Source: CAZKVU01 sp964556475
GTDB taxonomy: Bacteria; Patescibacteriota; Microgenomatia; UBA1406; HO2-37-13b
Direction of reading: 5' to 3'
NCBI GenBank assembly: GCA_964556475.1
Contig: CAZKVU010000016.1
Span: 1-19,336, forward strand
Length of the DNA: 19,336 bases
The notes under the pieces were generated by a model that did no database searches, was not told the origin of the DNA, and was given only the letters and a program-made list of their open reading frames with translations. The translations under genes and the position numbers were made by a program. Shown one piece after another: positions 6,834 through 13,785 of the stretch; position 1 is the stretch's first letter; each line of letters starts with the position of its first letter.

Positions 6834-7613
6834 ATGAATATCCAAATGAATCATGATGAAGAAATTCACAAACTTCATCGAAGGCAAACACGAACAAAAT
6901 TTGTAATTGTCTTAATTATCGGATTCATGGCTCTCCTTACCTATCTTCTTATTAGTATTTCAAAGCAAATTGCCGAAGGTGAATCTATGGACTTCAGATC
7001 ACGAGCGTCTGAGTATTATGGTAGCTCATCATTATCCGACAATGAAGACCAAATGGGTGGTGATTCCCAAAGTGAATCAGGCTATTCTCTCAATACAAAC
7101 AGTCGCAAGTGTGGTCGCACATGTGAGGACAATACTGACAAAAGAGTTTGCTTGCAAGATTGTGGATGCGGTTGGTTTGGTTGTCCTGGAAATCCAGCAA
7201 TTCCTGAAGGCTGTCATTCTCCTGGAACACAAAGTCAACTATGCCAAGGCGTTCCAACTGCAACTCCAACTCTTATTCCGATCCCTACTGCTGAACCACC
7301 TGCACCTGGCGGATCAGACACATCTGGTTGTAATGCTGTTCTTACCAAAGTAATTCGAAGTGGTATCGCTTGTAATGAAGGCATCAGTGTTAAATGCGTC
7401 AGAAATAACGGTACATCATTTGGATCATGTGACCTTTATGCAGGCGGTGCAAACAATAGATATGCCTGCTTGAAGGGCGAACAGAAATGTAGTCTTGGCG
7501 GTTATTGCGAAGGTCAATTTATAGGCAAACAAGGCGAAGACCTCATGAAACTCGCAAAGTCTATGTGCTGCGGGGGCTCAAACGGAAATCAACCAAAATG
7601 TTCTTTCTTCTAG
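6834..7613 (+). CDS. Membrane-anchored cysteine-rich surface protein, unknown
   Basis: A 259-residue protein of unknown function. A basic N-terminus and one membrane helix (about 22-42) are followed by a Ser/Gly-rich spacer. A first cysteine cluster has Cys at 93, 97, 106, 110, 112, 117, 127 and 137. A Pro/Thr linker (139-162) leads to a second cluster with ten more cysteines, including a CC pair near the C-terminus. All 18 cysteines lie on the side predicted to be outside, an even number that suits disulfides. I cannot name a domain. It resembles a surface-displayed, disulfide-stabilised binding or toxin-like module. A second in-frame ATG six codons in is possible, but the promoter fits ATG 6834 best. 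Confidence 0.78.
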   Translation: MNIQMNHDEEIHKLHRRQTRTKFVIVLIIGFMALLTYLLISISKQIAEGESMDFRSRASEYYGSSSLSDNEDQMGGDSQSESGYSLNTNSRKCGRTCEDNTDKRVCLQDCGCGWFGCPGNPAIPEGCHSPGTQSQLCQGVPTATPTLIPIPTAEPPAPGGSDTSGCNAVLTKVIRSGIACNEGISVKCVRNNGTSFGSCDLYAGGANNRYACLKGEQKCSLGGYCEGQFIGKQGEDLMKLAKSMCCGGSNGNQPKCSFF

Positions 7614-7650
7614 AGCATTCTTGATTCAATTCTACTACGGTAACTCTGTG

Positions 7651-7659
7651 TGCTAAAAT
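7651..7659 (+). promoter_or_regulatory. Extended -10 promoter for the glmS leader
   Basis: TGC followed by TAAAAT (7654-7659) makes an extended -10 element with no good -35. Transcription would start near 7666 and carry the whole ribozyme. A TTGACA at 7689-7694 has no matching -10 box at the right distance. Confidence 0.45.
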
Positions 7660-7699
7660 AGTATATACGGAAAAATTATTAATTCCTTTTGACAACTAA

Positions 7700-7885
7700 A
7701 GCGTGTGGCCCTCACGAATCTGTTTTGAACAGATCCGAAGGGATACGAGGAGAGGGAAAATCGAAATAATCTGCGGGTACCCTCAGGGCGGATTGCAAAA
7801 TAATTGCATTACGGTTATCGCCCTTTAGAGCAGCTGAAAATTTTTCAGAAATGCAAAATGTAAGCAGTCTGCGAAAATAACCCTC
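7700..7885 (+). ncRNA. glmS ribozyme (glucosamine-6-phosphate-sensing), divergent
   Basis: The stretch ACGAGG (7745-7750), GAGGG, AUCGA, GCGGGU, CCCUC (up to 7784) matches in order the P2 core of known glmS ribozymes, and the RNA lies directly upstream of glmS. Pairings: P2 GAGGG/CCCTC (7752-7756/7780-7784); P3 AGGGCG/CGCCCT (7785-7790/7819-7824); P4 GCAGCTG/CAGtCTGC (7830-7836/7865-7872, one bulge), flanked by the family-like TTAGAG and TAAGCAGTC. The 5' part GCGTGTGG aligns with GCGCCUGG, putting the cleavage site at A7700/G7701. P1 is an irregular stem, CCCT/AGGG (7709-7712/7739-7742) plus ATCTGTT/AACAGAT (7718-7724/7728-7734). In known members the ribozyme cleaves its mRNA when glucosamine-6-phosphate is high. 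The expected catalytic guanine falls on T7744 in my alignment, so activity is uncertain. Confidence 0.82.
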
Positions 7886-7959
7886 CGTACATAATCATAT
7901 CGTCTATCAAAAAATACAATCTAGTCTGCAACCCTCGTTATTATTTTTGAAAAATTACT

Positions 7960-9723
7960 ATGTGTGGAATTTTTGGATATATCGGTCCGCAGAATAAAGC
8001 TGCAGAAACAATATTAGAAGGCCTTAAAGCCCTGGAGTATCGCGGCTATGACAGTTGGGGCATTGCTGTCGTGCACGACGGTGGTATTACCATTGAAAAG
8101 AAGGTTGGGAAAATTGGTGATGCAACCGTTTCTTTACCTAACAGCACTATTGGTATCGGACATACTCGTTGGGCGACTCATGGAGGTGTTACAGAAGCAA
8201 ATGCACACCCGCATGTCGATGAAAGCGGACGAATTGCAGTTGTACATAATGGAATTGTTGAAAATTACCATGAACTTAAACTCGCTCTCATTGAGAAAGG
8301 TCACACATTCAAGTCTGAAACTGATTCGGAAGTGATTGCTCATCTTGTATCAGATAAATTAGGAAATGGCATATCGCTCAAAGATGCCATATGCGACACG
8401 TTTAACGAATTAGCTGGCTCTAATGCGCTGTGTGTCCTCGACACACAGACGGATTCAATTGGGGTATGCCGAAATGGTTCGCCTGTCATCATCGGTATTG
8501 GCGAGGATTCATATTTTATCGGTTCAGATGTTACCCCATTTTTACAATTCACCAATAAGGTGATCTTCTTGAATGATGGTGACTGCGCTTTGTTAGGACG
8601 CTCTGGTGTTGTAACGTACGACATAGCAACAAAACAAGAAAAACCCTTGAATGTCGAAGAAATTAACTGGAAGGCAGAAGACGCGAAAAAGGATGGGTAT
8701 CCGCATTATCTTATTAAGGAAATCCATGAGCAGATAAAAACTATTCCAAAAACTGCCTCACTCAATAATAATGAGATTAAAAGCCTGGCTCAAAAAATAC
8801 AAAGTGGCGACAAGGTCGTCATTATTGGATGCGGGACAGCAGCGTTTTGTGCGCAAGCTGCACAGCACTACTTCATGCTGCAGGGTGTGAACGCGATCGC
8901 GATTGGTGCATACGAATTTGAACCATATTCACAATTCATTGATGATAAAACCATATGTATCGCAATATCGCAGAGCGGAGAAACTGCAGATACGATTATT
9001 GCAGCGAAAAAAGCAAAGGAGAAAGGTGCTCATTTGGTTGGCGTCATTAATGCCCGCGGGTCTACCTTGGAACGCCTTGCCGATACCGTTATGCTTGTTG
9101 GATCGGGCCCTGAGATCGCAGTTATCTCAACAAAAGCATTTACCGCACAACTCGCAACGCTGTATCAACTTGCGATGGCTTGTTCTGATAAATACGAAAT
9201 TGCACAAAAGAATATCCAAAAACTCGGTGAGACACTGCAGAATTGGCTTACTGAAGAGACGAAACAAGACATTCTTGATCTTGCCAAGCTCATTATTGAG
9301 AATGAACACGTGTATGTAATCGGGAAACAGCTCAACCGTGTTGCCGCTATGGAGTTTGCGTTAAAAATCAAAGAGACAAGCTACATTCATGCCGAGAGCT
9401 TTGCTGCAGGAGAACTCAAGCATGGTGTTATCGCCCTCATAGAAAAAGGAACTCCGTGTATTGTTGTCGGGTCACATGATGGAACAGAAAGTGAACTGCG
9501 TTCTTCCGCTGCTGAATTAAAAGCGCGTGGAGGAATGATATGTGGCATCGCACCGTTTGGAGCAACGGAATTTGATCACCATATTCAAACGCCAGATTGT
9601 GCAGAGTTGACGATTATTCCGAATGTGATTGTTGGGCAGTTGCTCGGCTATTTTGCAGCAATAGGCCGTGGCGCAGATCCAGATAAACCACGAAACTTGG
9701 CAAAATCAGTAACGGTAAAATAA
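7960..9723 (+). CDS. glmS: Glutamine-fructose-6-phosphate aminotransferase
   Basis: A 587-residue enzyme that makes glucosamine 6-phosphate from fructose 6-phosphate and glutamine, the first step towards UDP-GlcNAc and peptidoglycan. It starts MCGIFGYIG, with Cys2 as the glutaminase nucleophile after Met removal. HTRWATHGG is the glutamine-binding signature of the N-terminal class II amidotransferase domain. Two SIS sugar isomerase domains follow: AISQSGETADT in the first, and the C-terminus ends DPDKPRNLAKSVTVK as expected for the family. Length is slightly below the usual 600-610. No Shine-Dalgarno precedes the ATG. The 346-nt leader holds a glmS ribozyme, implying feedback by the product. 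It converges on the gene at 9766-11577. Confidence 0.97.
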   Translation: MCGIFGYIGPQNKAAETILEGLKALEYRGYDSWGIAVVHDGGITIEKKVGKIGDATVSLPNSTIGIGHTRWATHGGVTEANAHPHVDESGRIAVVHNGIVENYHELKLALIEKGHTFKSETDSEVIAHLVSDKLGNGISLKDAICDTFNELAGSNALCVLDTQTDSIGVCRNGSPVIIGIGEDSYFIGSDVTPFLQFTNKVIFLNDGDCALLGRSGVVTYDIATKQEKPLNVEEINWKAEDAKKDGYPHYLIKEIHEQIKTIPKTASLNNNEIKSLAQKIQSGDKVVIIGCGTAAFCAQAAQHYFMLQGVNAIAIGAYEFEPYSQFIDDKTICIAISQSGETADTIIAAKKAKEKGAHLVGVINARGSTLERLADTVMLVGSGPEIAVISTKAFTAQLATLYQLAMACSDKYEIAQKNIQKLGETLQNWLTEETKQDILDLAKLIIENEHVYVIGKQLNRVAAMEFALKIKETSYIHAESFAAGELKHGVIALIEKGTPCIVVGSHDGTESELRSSAAELKARGGMICGIAPFGATEFDHHIQTPDCAELTIIPNVIVGQLLGYFAAIGRGADPDKPRNLAKSVTVK

Positions 9724-9765
9724 AATCCCATTTATCACAGAAAGTGAAGCTCAAACCAATTTGGG

Positions 9766-11577
9766 TTAATTATTCTGCTGAATTGAATAAATCTTGCCAT
9801 TTGCTAATACGAGTATTCCCTTTTCTTCATCGACAACAAAATCGTCAGCTTTAGCGATGACTGCGGACTCAACCTGCTTTTGGAATGCTCCATCTTTATC
9901 AAAAATATAGATCGTAGCGTGATTCCTATCCATCAAGTAAACATTTTGCAGCTCAGCAGATGTATATATATCGCTGAATTCAGGCTTTTCCTCAGGAATA
10001 GTCGTTTCAAATGCTTCGTGCAAACCTGAAACATATTTTTTTACACTGTCGTTCTTTGCAATATACACCGCTGAATCAATACTCATTCCTACCGATCCGC
10101 TCAAATTCTCAGTTTGACCAGTCTTAAAATACGATGACTTATCTCCATATCCATTTTCAGCAACGAGGTATTTATAAACCTGATTGTTTCCCTCGGCAAG
10201 CACATAAATATTTCCGTTAAACACCCCCATGTCTGCTACATTTTTCCACGCCGAGTCTTTATCAACAACTTTTTCAACTTTTTCGTCATTTTTCTTGAAT
10301 ATTCCGGATGACTGATTAAATACGATTGGGTTATCCTGATGCAATGCAACAAACTGAGCTCCTTTTATATCTTTGCTCGTCACTGTATCAACCGACTTAT
10401 CATCAATAGTTAAAATATAAACACGCCCATGTGAGCTATCGAGCATTGCCAGCTTACCATCAGCCATATATAATTTTGTCGCTTCTGCATCAGCTTTAAT
10501 TAATGAAAGATCATAAAATTCTTTTGACGGCGATTGCTCTGTTTTTTTGATATTCAGCCGCGCTGTATTAATAGCATTTTTTAAATCCGAAAGCTCTGCA
10601 ACTCCTGTATATTTCTTGTCCTCAGCCTTTTGTGCGAGTGTTTTGTATGAATTTTCAGCATCATCAACCAATTTAAGTGCCTTTATGGGGTCTTCAACAC
10701 GAATATCTTCGGCTTCGGTAAGTTTTGTTTGAATTGTTGCGCTTGCCTCCTTAACTTCTTTAACAAAATTAGCTTTTTGTCTCCTGCTATTCCCAAGTAC
10801 AACACTCCATATGAAAACCACCAATAAAACAACGGTTACAGCGAGGGTTATTTTCCGCCCCGCCGATGAAGACTTAATATCAATAACCTTGATCGGAGGG
10901 AAGGAAAAATGAAACGGTATTGAAAAACCTTTTTTTACATCAGGAGCACGAGGTGCAAATGATTCAACCTCTTCTACCTCGGTTTCATGTGTATCATAAC
11001 TATGAACAACTGCCGACGAAGGTGTTTTTTCTTGAATTCTCACGAAATACGCAATGAGCGGCGCGTCTATTACTTTATCTAGCTCAGGGGTCAAAATGCT
11101 CACAAGTTTGGCAGGAACATTATCAGAAAGTACTGTAGTTAATCGATCTTCATCAACTTCGTTGAAAAAATGCTCTGTAGTAACGATAAAATTATCAGCC
11201 TGCTGAATATATCCAGATGCGGTTGTATTCCCTGAGATAAGCTTCTGTAATAATCCTTCTCGAAAAATATACACATTGCCTTTGCTTCTTGTCATTGTAT
11301 ACACAACATCATCAACAATATAGATACAGGCGAATGATATATCTTTAGCAGATACTTGATTAAGCTCTTCGTCTACTAATTTTTCAAGATCAGCCAAATG
11401 AAGAATACGCTCAGAATCCAAACGATGCTTTACATTATTAAGAAAAACATCAAGCTGTTCGGCGGTAATCCCGTTTTTACCAAGAGCGCTTGCAAAAAAA
11501 GTATCTGTGGCAGTGTAGGCAACTGATTCTTTTCCTTGATGAGCGCCTTTATATGCTGCCCCATCACATATGTACAT
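9766..11577 (-). CDS. Membrane protein: degenerate PP2C-like domain, helix, coiled coil, beta-propeller
   Basis: A 603-residue protein. Residues 1-185 resemble a PP2C-type phosphatase fold: the strand pairs FACIYIVDDVVYTM and NVYIFREGLLQKL match the region around the usual GDSR, and DNFIVTTEHFF matches the usual DGLW region. The metal-binding aspartates are absent at both places (RSKGN and TTEHF), so it is probably an inactive pseudophosphatase. A membrane helix spans about 243-262, then a charged helical or coiled-coil stretch (about 265-345), then repeated beta-strand units to the end that read like a beta-propeller (355-603). Topology would be cytoplasmic N-domain and outside propeller. 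The ATG follows the upstream gene's TAG by 2 nt, so it is the last gene of a three-gene operon. Function unknown. Confidence 0.8.
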   Translation of the reverse strand: MYICDGAAYKGAHQGKESVAYTATDTFFASALGKNGITAEQLDVFLNNVKHRLDSERILHLADLEKLVDEELNQVSAKDISFACIYIVDDVVYTMTRSKGNVYIFREGLLQKLISGNTTASGYIQQADNFIVTTEHFFNEVDEDRLTTVLSDNVPAKLVSILTPELDKVIDAPLIAYFVRIQEKTPSSAVVHSYDTHETEVEEVESFAPRAPDVKKGFSIPFHFSFPPIKVIDIKSSSAGRKITLAVTVVLLVVFIWSVVLGNSRRQKANFVKEVKEASATIQTKLTEAEDIRVEDPIKALKLVDDAENSYKTLAQKAEDKKYTGVAELSDLKNAINTARLNIKKTEQSPSKEFYDLSLIKADAEATKLYMADGKLAMLDSSHGRVYILTIDDKSVDTVTSKDIKGAQFVALHQDNPIVFNQSSGIFKKNDEKVEKVVDKDSAWKNVADMGVFNGNIYVLAEGNNQVYKYLVAENGYGDKSSYFKTGQTENLSGSVGMSIDSAVYIAKNDSVKKYVSGLHEAFETTIPEEKPEFSDIYTSAELQNVYLMDRNHATIYIFDKDGAFQKQVESAVIAKADDFVVDEEKGILVLANGKIYSIQQNN

Positions 11578-11579
11578 AC

Positions 11580-11810
11580 CTACAGTATAAACAATGCAAA
11601 GATAACAATCACAGTAGCAAGAACAATCTGAACGTAAGCACCAAGCTCAAGTATGCCTCCGTCCTCAAATGTGACTGATTTTCTCATAACATCTATCTGG
11701 CGCAGGATTATAAGCGAGAAAAAAAGATATAAAAAACCAATAACAACGCCAAATAATTTAAGAAATATGCCGAAAATATGTTCCTGATTGAAAAATTCTA
11801 TGACGTTCAT
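11580..11810 (-). CDS. Two-helix small membrane protein, unknown
   Basis: A 76-residue protein with two predicted membrane helices (about 14-36 and 57-75) joined by a short charged loop (RQIDVMRKSVTFEDGG). No family is recognised with certainty; small two-helix proteins of this kind are frequent in CPR genomes. It starts 6 nt after the stop of the PH-domain gene and ends 2 nt before the next start. It is therefore translated from the same mRNA and possibly forms one membrane complex with its neighbours. Confidence 0.7.
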   Translation of the reverse strand: MNVIEFFNQEHIFGIFLKLFGVVIGFLYLFFSLIILRQIDVMRKSVTFEDGGILELGAYVQIVLATVIVIFALFIL

Positions 11811-11816
11811 ATACGA

Positions 11817-12413
11817 TTAAAATCTTCGCTCCATAACAACGGTATTTTTAAAATCCTGAATGACTTGAGTGATAATAGAGACAACAACATTTGGTTCGGG
11901 GGTAGCCTTAAATTCAATATTCTGAATTGTCCCAGCAGTCTGCACGGTAATATCACCGTAATCGAAAATAGTGCGGAAAAAACCAGTGGTAATTCCTGTG
12001 ATGTCGGTTACATCGTCCAATGAAGATCCCGATGTTTCTTTCTGAAGAACAGATGTATAGTCAATATCTAAAACCCGATGATTAGTCACAATACCAACAT
12101 TGTATGCCCATAAAAGGAAATTCACAAAAACATAGCTGAACAAGCCGCTGTAATAGACGATATTGATGAAGAGCAATTCTGGAATAGTAAAAAAATCAGG
12201 AAGAAAGAAGTTAAAAAAAATCGGCGCAAAAAAGGCCACTGCTGCCAAGCTTAACCAAGGGAAAAAAGTAACCGGATGAGCACGCAAAATAAGAATTATT
12301 TTTTCATCATGGTGCTGCGAATCAAATTGCGCATCTGGATTGATACAAAGAGAATGGAGATGTCGATGTGAAGTCGCTATCTTTTCCGGATCATCATAGT
12401 CAAAGTCAGGCAT
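11817..12413 (-). CDS. Bacterial PH-domain membrane protein (YdbS/bPH2-like)
   Basis: A 198-residue protein. The N-terminal part carries an EKIILILRAHP stretch typical of bPH proteins. Two membrane helices follow (about 48-70 and 80-104). The C-terminal domain (about 105-190) starts VTNHRVLDIDYTSVLQKE and has the strand pattern DYGDITVQTAG and IEFKATPEP, as in bPH2 domains. Such domains are membrane-associated and of unclear function. It is the first gene of a leftward operon; a -10 box lies 10 nt before its ATG, next to the 5S rRNA terminator. Confidence 0.8.
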   Translation of the reverse strand: MPDFDYDDPEKIATSHRHLHSLCINPDAQFDSQHHDEKIILILRAHPVTFFPWLSLAAVAFFAPIFFNFFLPDFFTIPELLFINIVYYSGLFSYVFVNFLLWAYNVGIVTNHRVLDIDYTSVLQKETSGSSLDDVTDITGITTGFFRTIFDYGDITVQTAGTIQNIEFKATPEPNVVVSIITQVIQDFKNTVVMERRF

Positions 12414-12423
12414 TACTGTGTTT

Positions 12424-12429
12424 ATTATA
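12424..12429 (-). promoter_or_regulatory. -10 box of the PH-domain operon
   Basis: TATAAT on the minus strand, 10 nt before the ATG at 12413, gives a leader of about 5 nt. Any -35 would fall inside the 3' end of the 5S rRNA gene (near 12447-12452, GTCATT, poor match). Read-through from 5S is the alternative source of transcripts. Confidence 0.5.
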
Positions 12430-12431
12430 TC

Positions 12432-12438
12432 AAAAAAA
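12432..12438 (-). terminator. T-run terminating 5S rRNA
   Basis: Seven consecutive T residues on the minus strand directly follow the closing helix of 5S rRNA (GCCTTGG/CCAGGGC), so that helix plus the T-run can act as an intrinsic terminator. Confidence 0.55.
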
Positions 12439-12549
12439 GCCCTGGCAATGACCTATTGTCCCGCAGAGCAGTATCGTCGGCGCTAATCCGTTTCACGACT
12501 CTGTTCGAAATGAGAAGAGGTGGGTCCAGATCGCACGTATCACCAAGGC
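12439..12549 (-). rRNA. rrf: 5S ribosomal RNA, stand-alone
   Basis: About 111 nt on the minus strand. Helix I is GCCTTGG (5' end, 12549-12543) with CCAGGGC (3' end, 12445-12439). Inside are 5S hallmarks: ACCCACCTCTTCTCATTTCG, followed by AACAGAG (loop B/C region), TTAGCGCCGACGATACTGC, and the 3' strand GGGACAATAGGTCATTGCC. No 16S or 23S gene is next to it in the window; it lies between rpsA and the PH-domain operon and has its own promoter and T-run. Ends are set by helix I and may be off by a few bases. Confidence 0.93.
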
Positions 12550-12557
12550 AAGAATGT

Positions 12558-12586
12558 ATTATACAATTGCTTTAGGAAGATTGCAA
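12558..12586 (-). promoter_or_regulatory. 5S rRNA promoter
   Basis: TTGCAA (12581-12586), exactly 17 nt, then a perfect TATAAT (12558-12563) on the minus strand. The RNA 5' end at 12549 lies eight nucleotides past the -10 box, so the gene is transcribed alone and needs little 5' processing. The promoter fills the space after the rpsA stop codon. Confidence 0.8.
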
Positions 12587-12601
12587 GACGTTCGTAGTGA
12601 A

Positions 12602-13681
12602 TTAGCGATACATGACAGGCTTATCCTCTGCTGCGAGTATAAGACTTATACGTCGCTGCTTTGCATCGACTTTTTCAATGTAGACTTCGATGTCTTTTCC
12701 AACCTCAATTGATTCTCCGCCAGTGATTTTGGAAATATGAATAAGGCCCTCGATTCCAGGTTCAAGTCGAACAATATATCCATACTTTTCCTTTCGTACA
12801 ACTTCTCCCTTGACCTGCTTGTCCTTTGGAAACTTTGCTTCAACACCTTCCCATGGATCTTGCTGGAGTCTCTTAATAGATAGGTTGAGTTTGAGATTTT
12901 CAGTGTTCTTTTCAACAACAACGACATCCACTTCATCACCAACTTTGAGATATTTTTTTGGATCGCTCACTTTTTGCCATGATATTTCAGAGATATGGAT
13001 GAGTCCTTCAATCTTATTAACCTCACAGAAAGCTCCAAATTCTGAAAATCCGATGACTTTGGCTTTGTACTGCTTTCCAACTTCGATACTATCAAAGTCA
13101 CTCTTTAATTCTTTATATGAAATACCGAGTGCTGCAGCCTTTTGTGAAACAACAAGACGATTTTTAGCCTTATCTACCTCGAGAACTTTAACGCGGATCT
13201 TTTGACCAAGCAACTTTTCCGGATCTTTGAGCAAATCTTCGGTAAGCTGAATCTTTGGAATAACTCCACGAATTCCCATAAAACTGATGAAAACACCACC
13301 TTTTCCATACTCCCCACATACAACTTCAATATCTTCTTCGTTTTTCTGTTTTTCCTCAAGAATATTCCACTTTCCTTTATCAAAGAAGGCTCGCATAGAA
13401 ACAACTGGATATCCATCCTTTGCCTCTTCAACAACAACACGAACAGGAACCGAATCGCCTATTTTCATGTATGGCAGATATGATCCAATTTCCTGCGCTT
13501 CTATATTTCCAAGGAGCGCAAACGATTTCCAGCCAATATCGAACATAATTCCCTTTTTAGAGATATCGATAATTTGTGCGTTCAGTATGTCACCTTTTCG
13601 AGGAGCGTTAAGCGGCTGAGATGCGAGAAGATCTCCCATTGACTGGGCAGATCCTTTAGACGTTAATTTCTTTGATGGCAT
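12602..13681 (-). CDS. rpsA: Ribosomal protein S1, four S1 domains
   Basis: A 359-residue RNA-binding protein of the small subunit that helps mRNA bind to the ribosome. Four S1 (OB-fold) repeats lie at about 28-97, 116-181, 199-268 and 284-347. Repeats 3 and 4 carry the clearest signature (IEGLIHISEISW and IEGLIHISKITGG). E. coli S1 has six repeats; four is usual in many other bacteria. Its ATG has a clear Shine-Dalgarno (AGGAGA at 13691-13696, 9-nt spacing), unlike nearly all neighbours. It has its own promoter and is separated from yifB by a terminator. Confidence 0.94.
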   Translation of the reverse strand: MPSKKLTSKGSAQSMGDLLASQPLNAPRKGDILNAQIIDISKKGIMFDIGWKSFALLGNIEAQEIGSYLPYMKIGDSVPVRVVVEEAKDGYPVVSMRAFFDKGKWNILEEKQKNEEDIEVVCGEYGKGGVFISFMGIRGVIPKIQLTEDLLKDPEKLLGQKIRVKVLEVDKAKNRLVVSQKAAALGISYKELKSDFDSIEVGKQYKAKVIGFSEFGAFCEVNKIEGLIHISEISWQKVSDPKKYLKVGDEVDVVVVEKNTENLKLNLSIKRLQQDPWEGVEAKFPKDKQVKGEVVRKEKYGYIVRLEPGIEGLIHISKITGGESIEVGKDIEVYIEKVDAKQRRISLILAAEDKPVMYR

Positions 13682-13690
13682 GTAACATTT

Positions 13691-13696
13691 TCTCCT
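13691..13696 (-). promoter_or_regulatory. Shine-Dalgarno site of rpsA
   Basis: AGGAGA within GAAAGGAGAAAA, 9 nt before the ATG. This is the one strong ribosome-binding site among the AT-rich genes in the window and shows that Shine-Dalgarno initiation exists in this organism. Confidence 0.7.
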
Positions 13697-13718
13697 TTCT
13701 CATGATTGCGAATAGAAT

Positions 13719-13747
13719 ACTATATCAAATGTCGTTTAAAAAAGCAA
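13719..13747 (-). promoter_or_regulatory. rpsA promoter overlapping the yifB terminator
   Basis: TTGCTT (13742-13747), a 17-nt spacer and TATAGT (13719-13724) on the minus strand. The -35 is the 3' arm of the terminator hairpin that ends yifB. Transcription would start about 30 nt before the rpsA ATG, leaving room for its Shine-Dalgarno. Confidence 0.6.
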
Positions 13748-13757
13748 CGTGTTGCTT
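13738..13757 (-). terminator. Rho-independent terminator of yifB
   Basis: On the minus strand AAGCAA, loop CACG and TTGCTT form a 6-bp stem followed by a T-rich tract (13738-13741 beyond the stem). It lies about 30 nt after the TGA stop of the repaired yifB gene. Confidence 0.65.
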
Positions 13758-13785
13758 CCCACTGCTCTATTTTCATTATATGCTG

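Noticed and set aside
7689..7694. TTGACA as the -35 of a glmS promoter
   Set aside because: No -10-like hexamer lies 16-19 nt downstream, and transcription from there would start within the ribozyme.
9754..9767. Small hairpin AACC/GGTT between glmS and the converging gene as a bidirectional terminator
   Set aside because: Only a 4-bp stem with no solid T-run; too weak to support.
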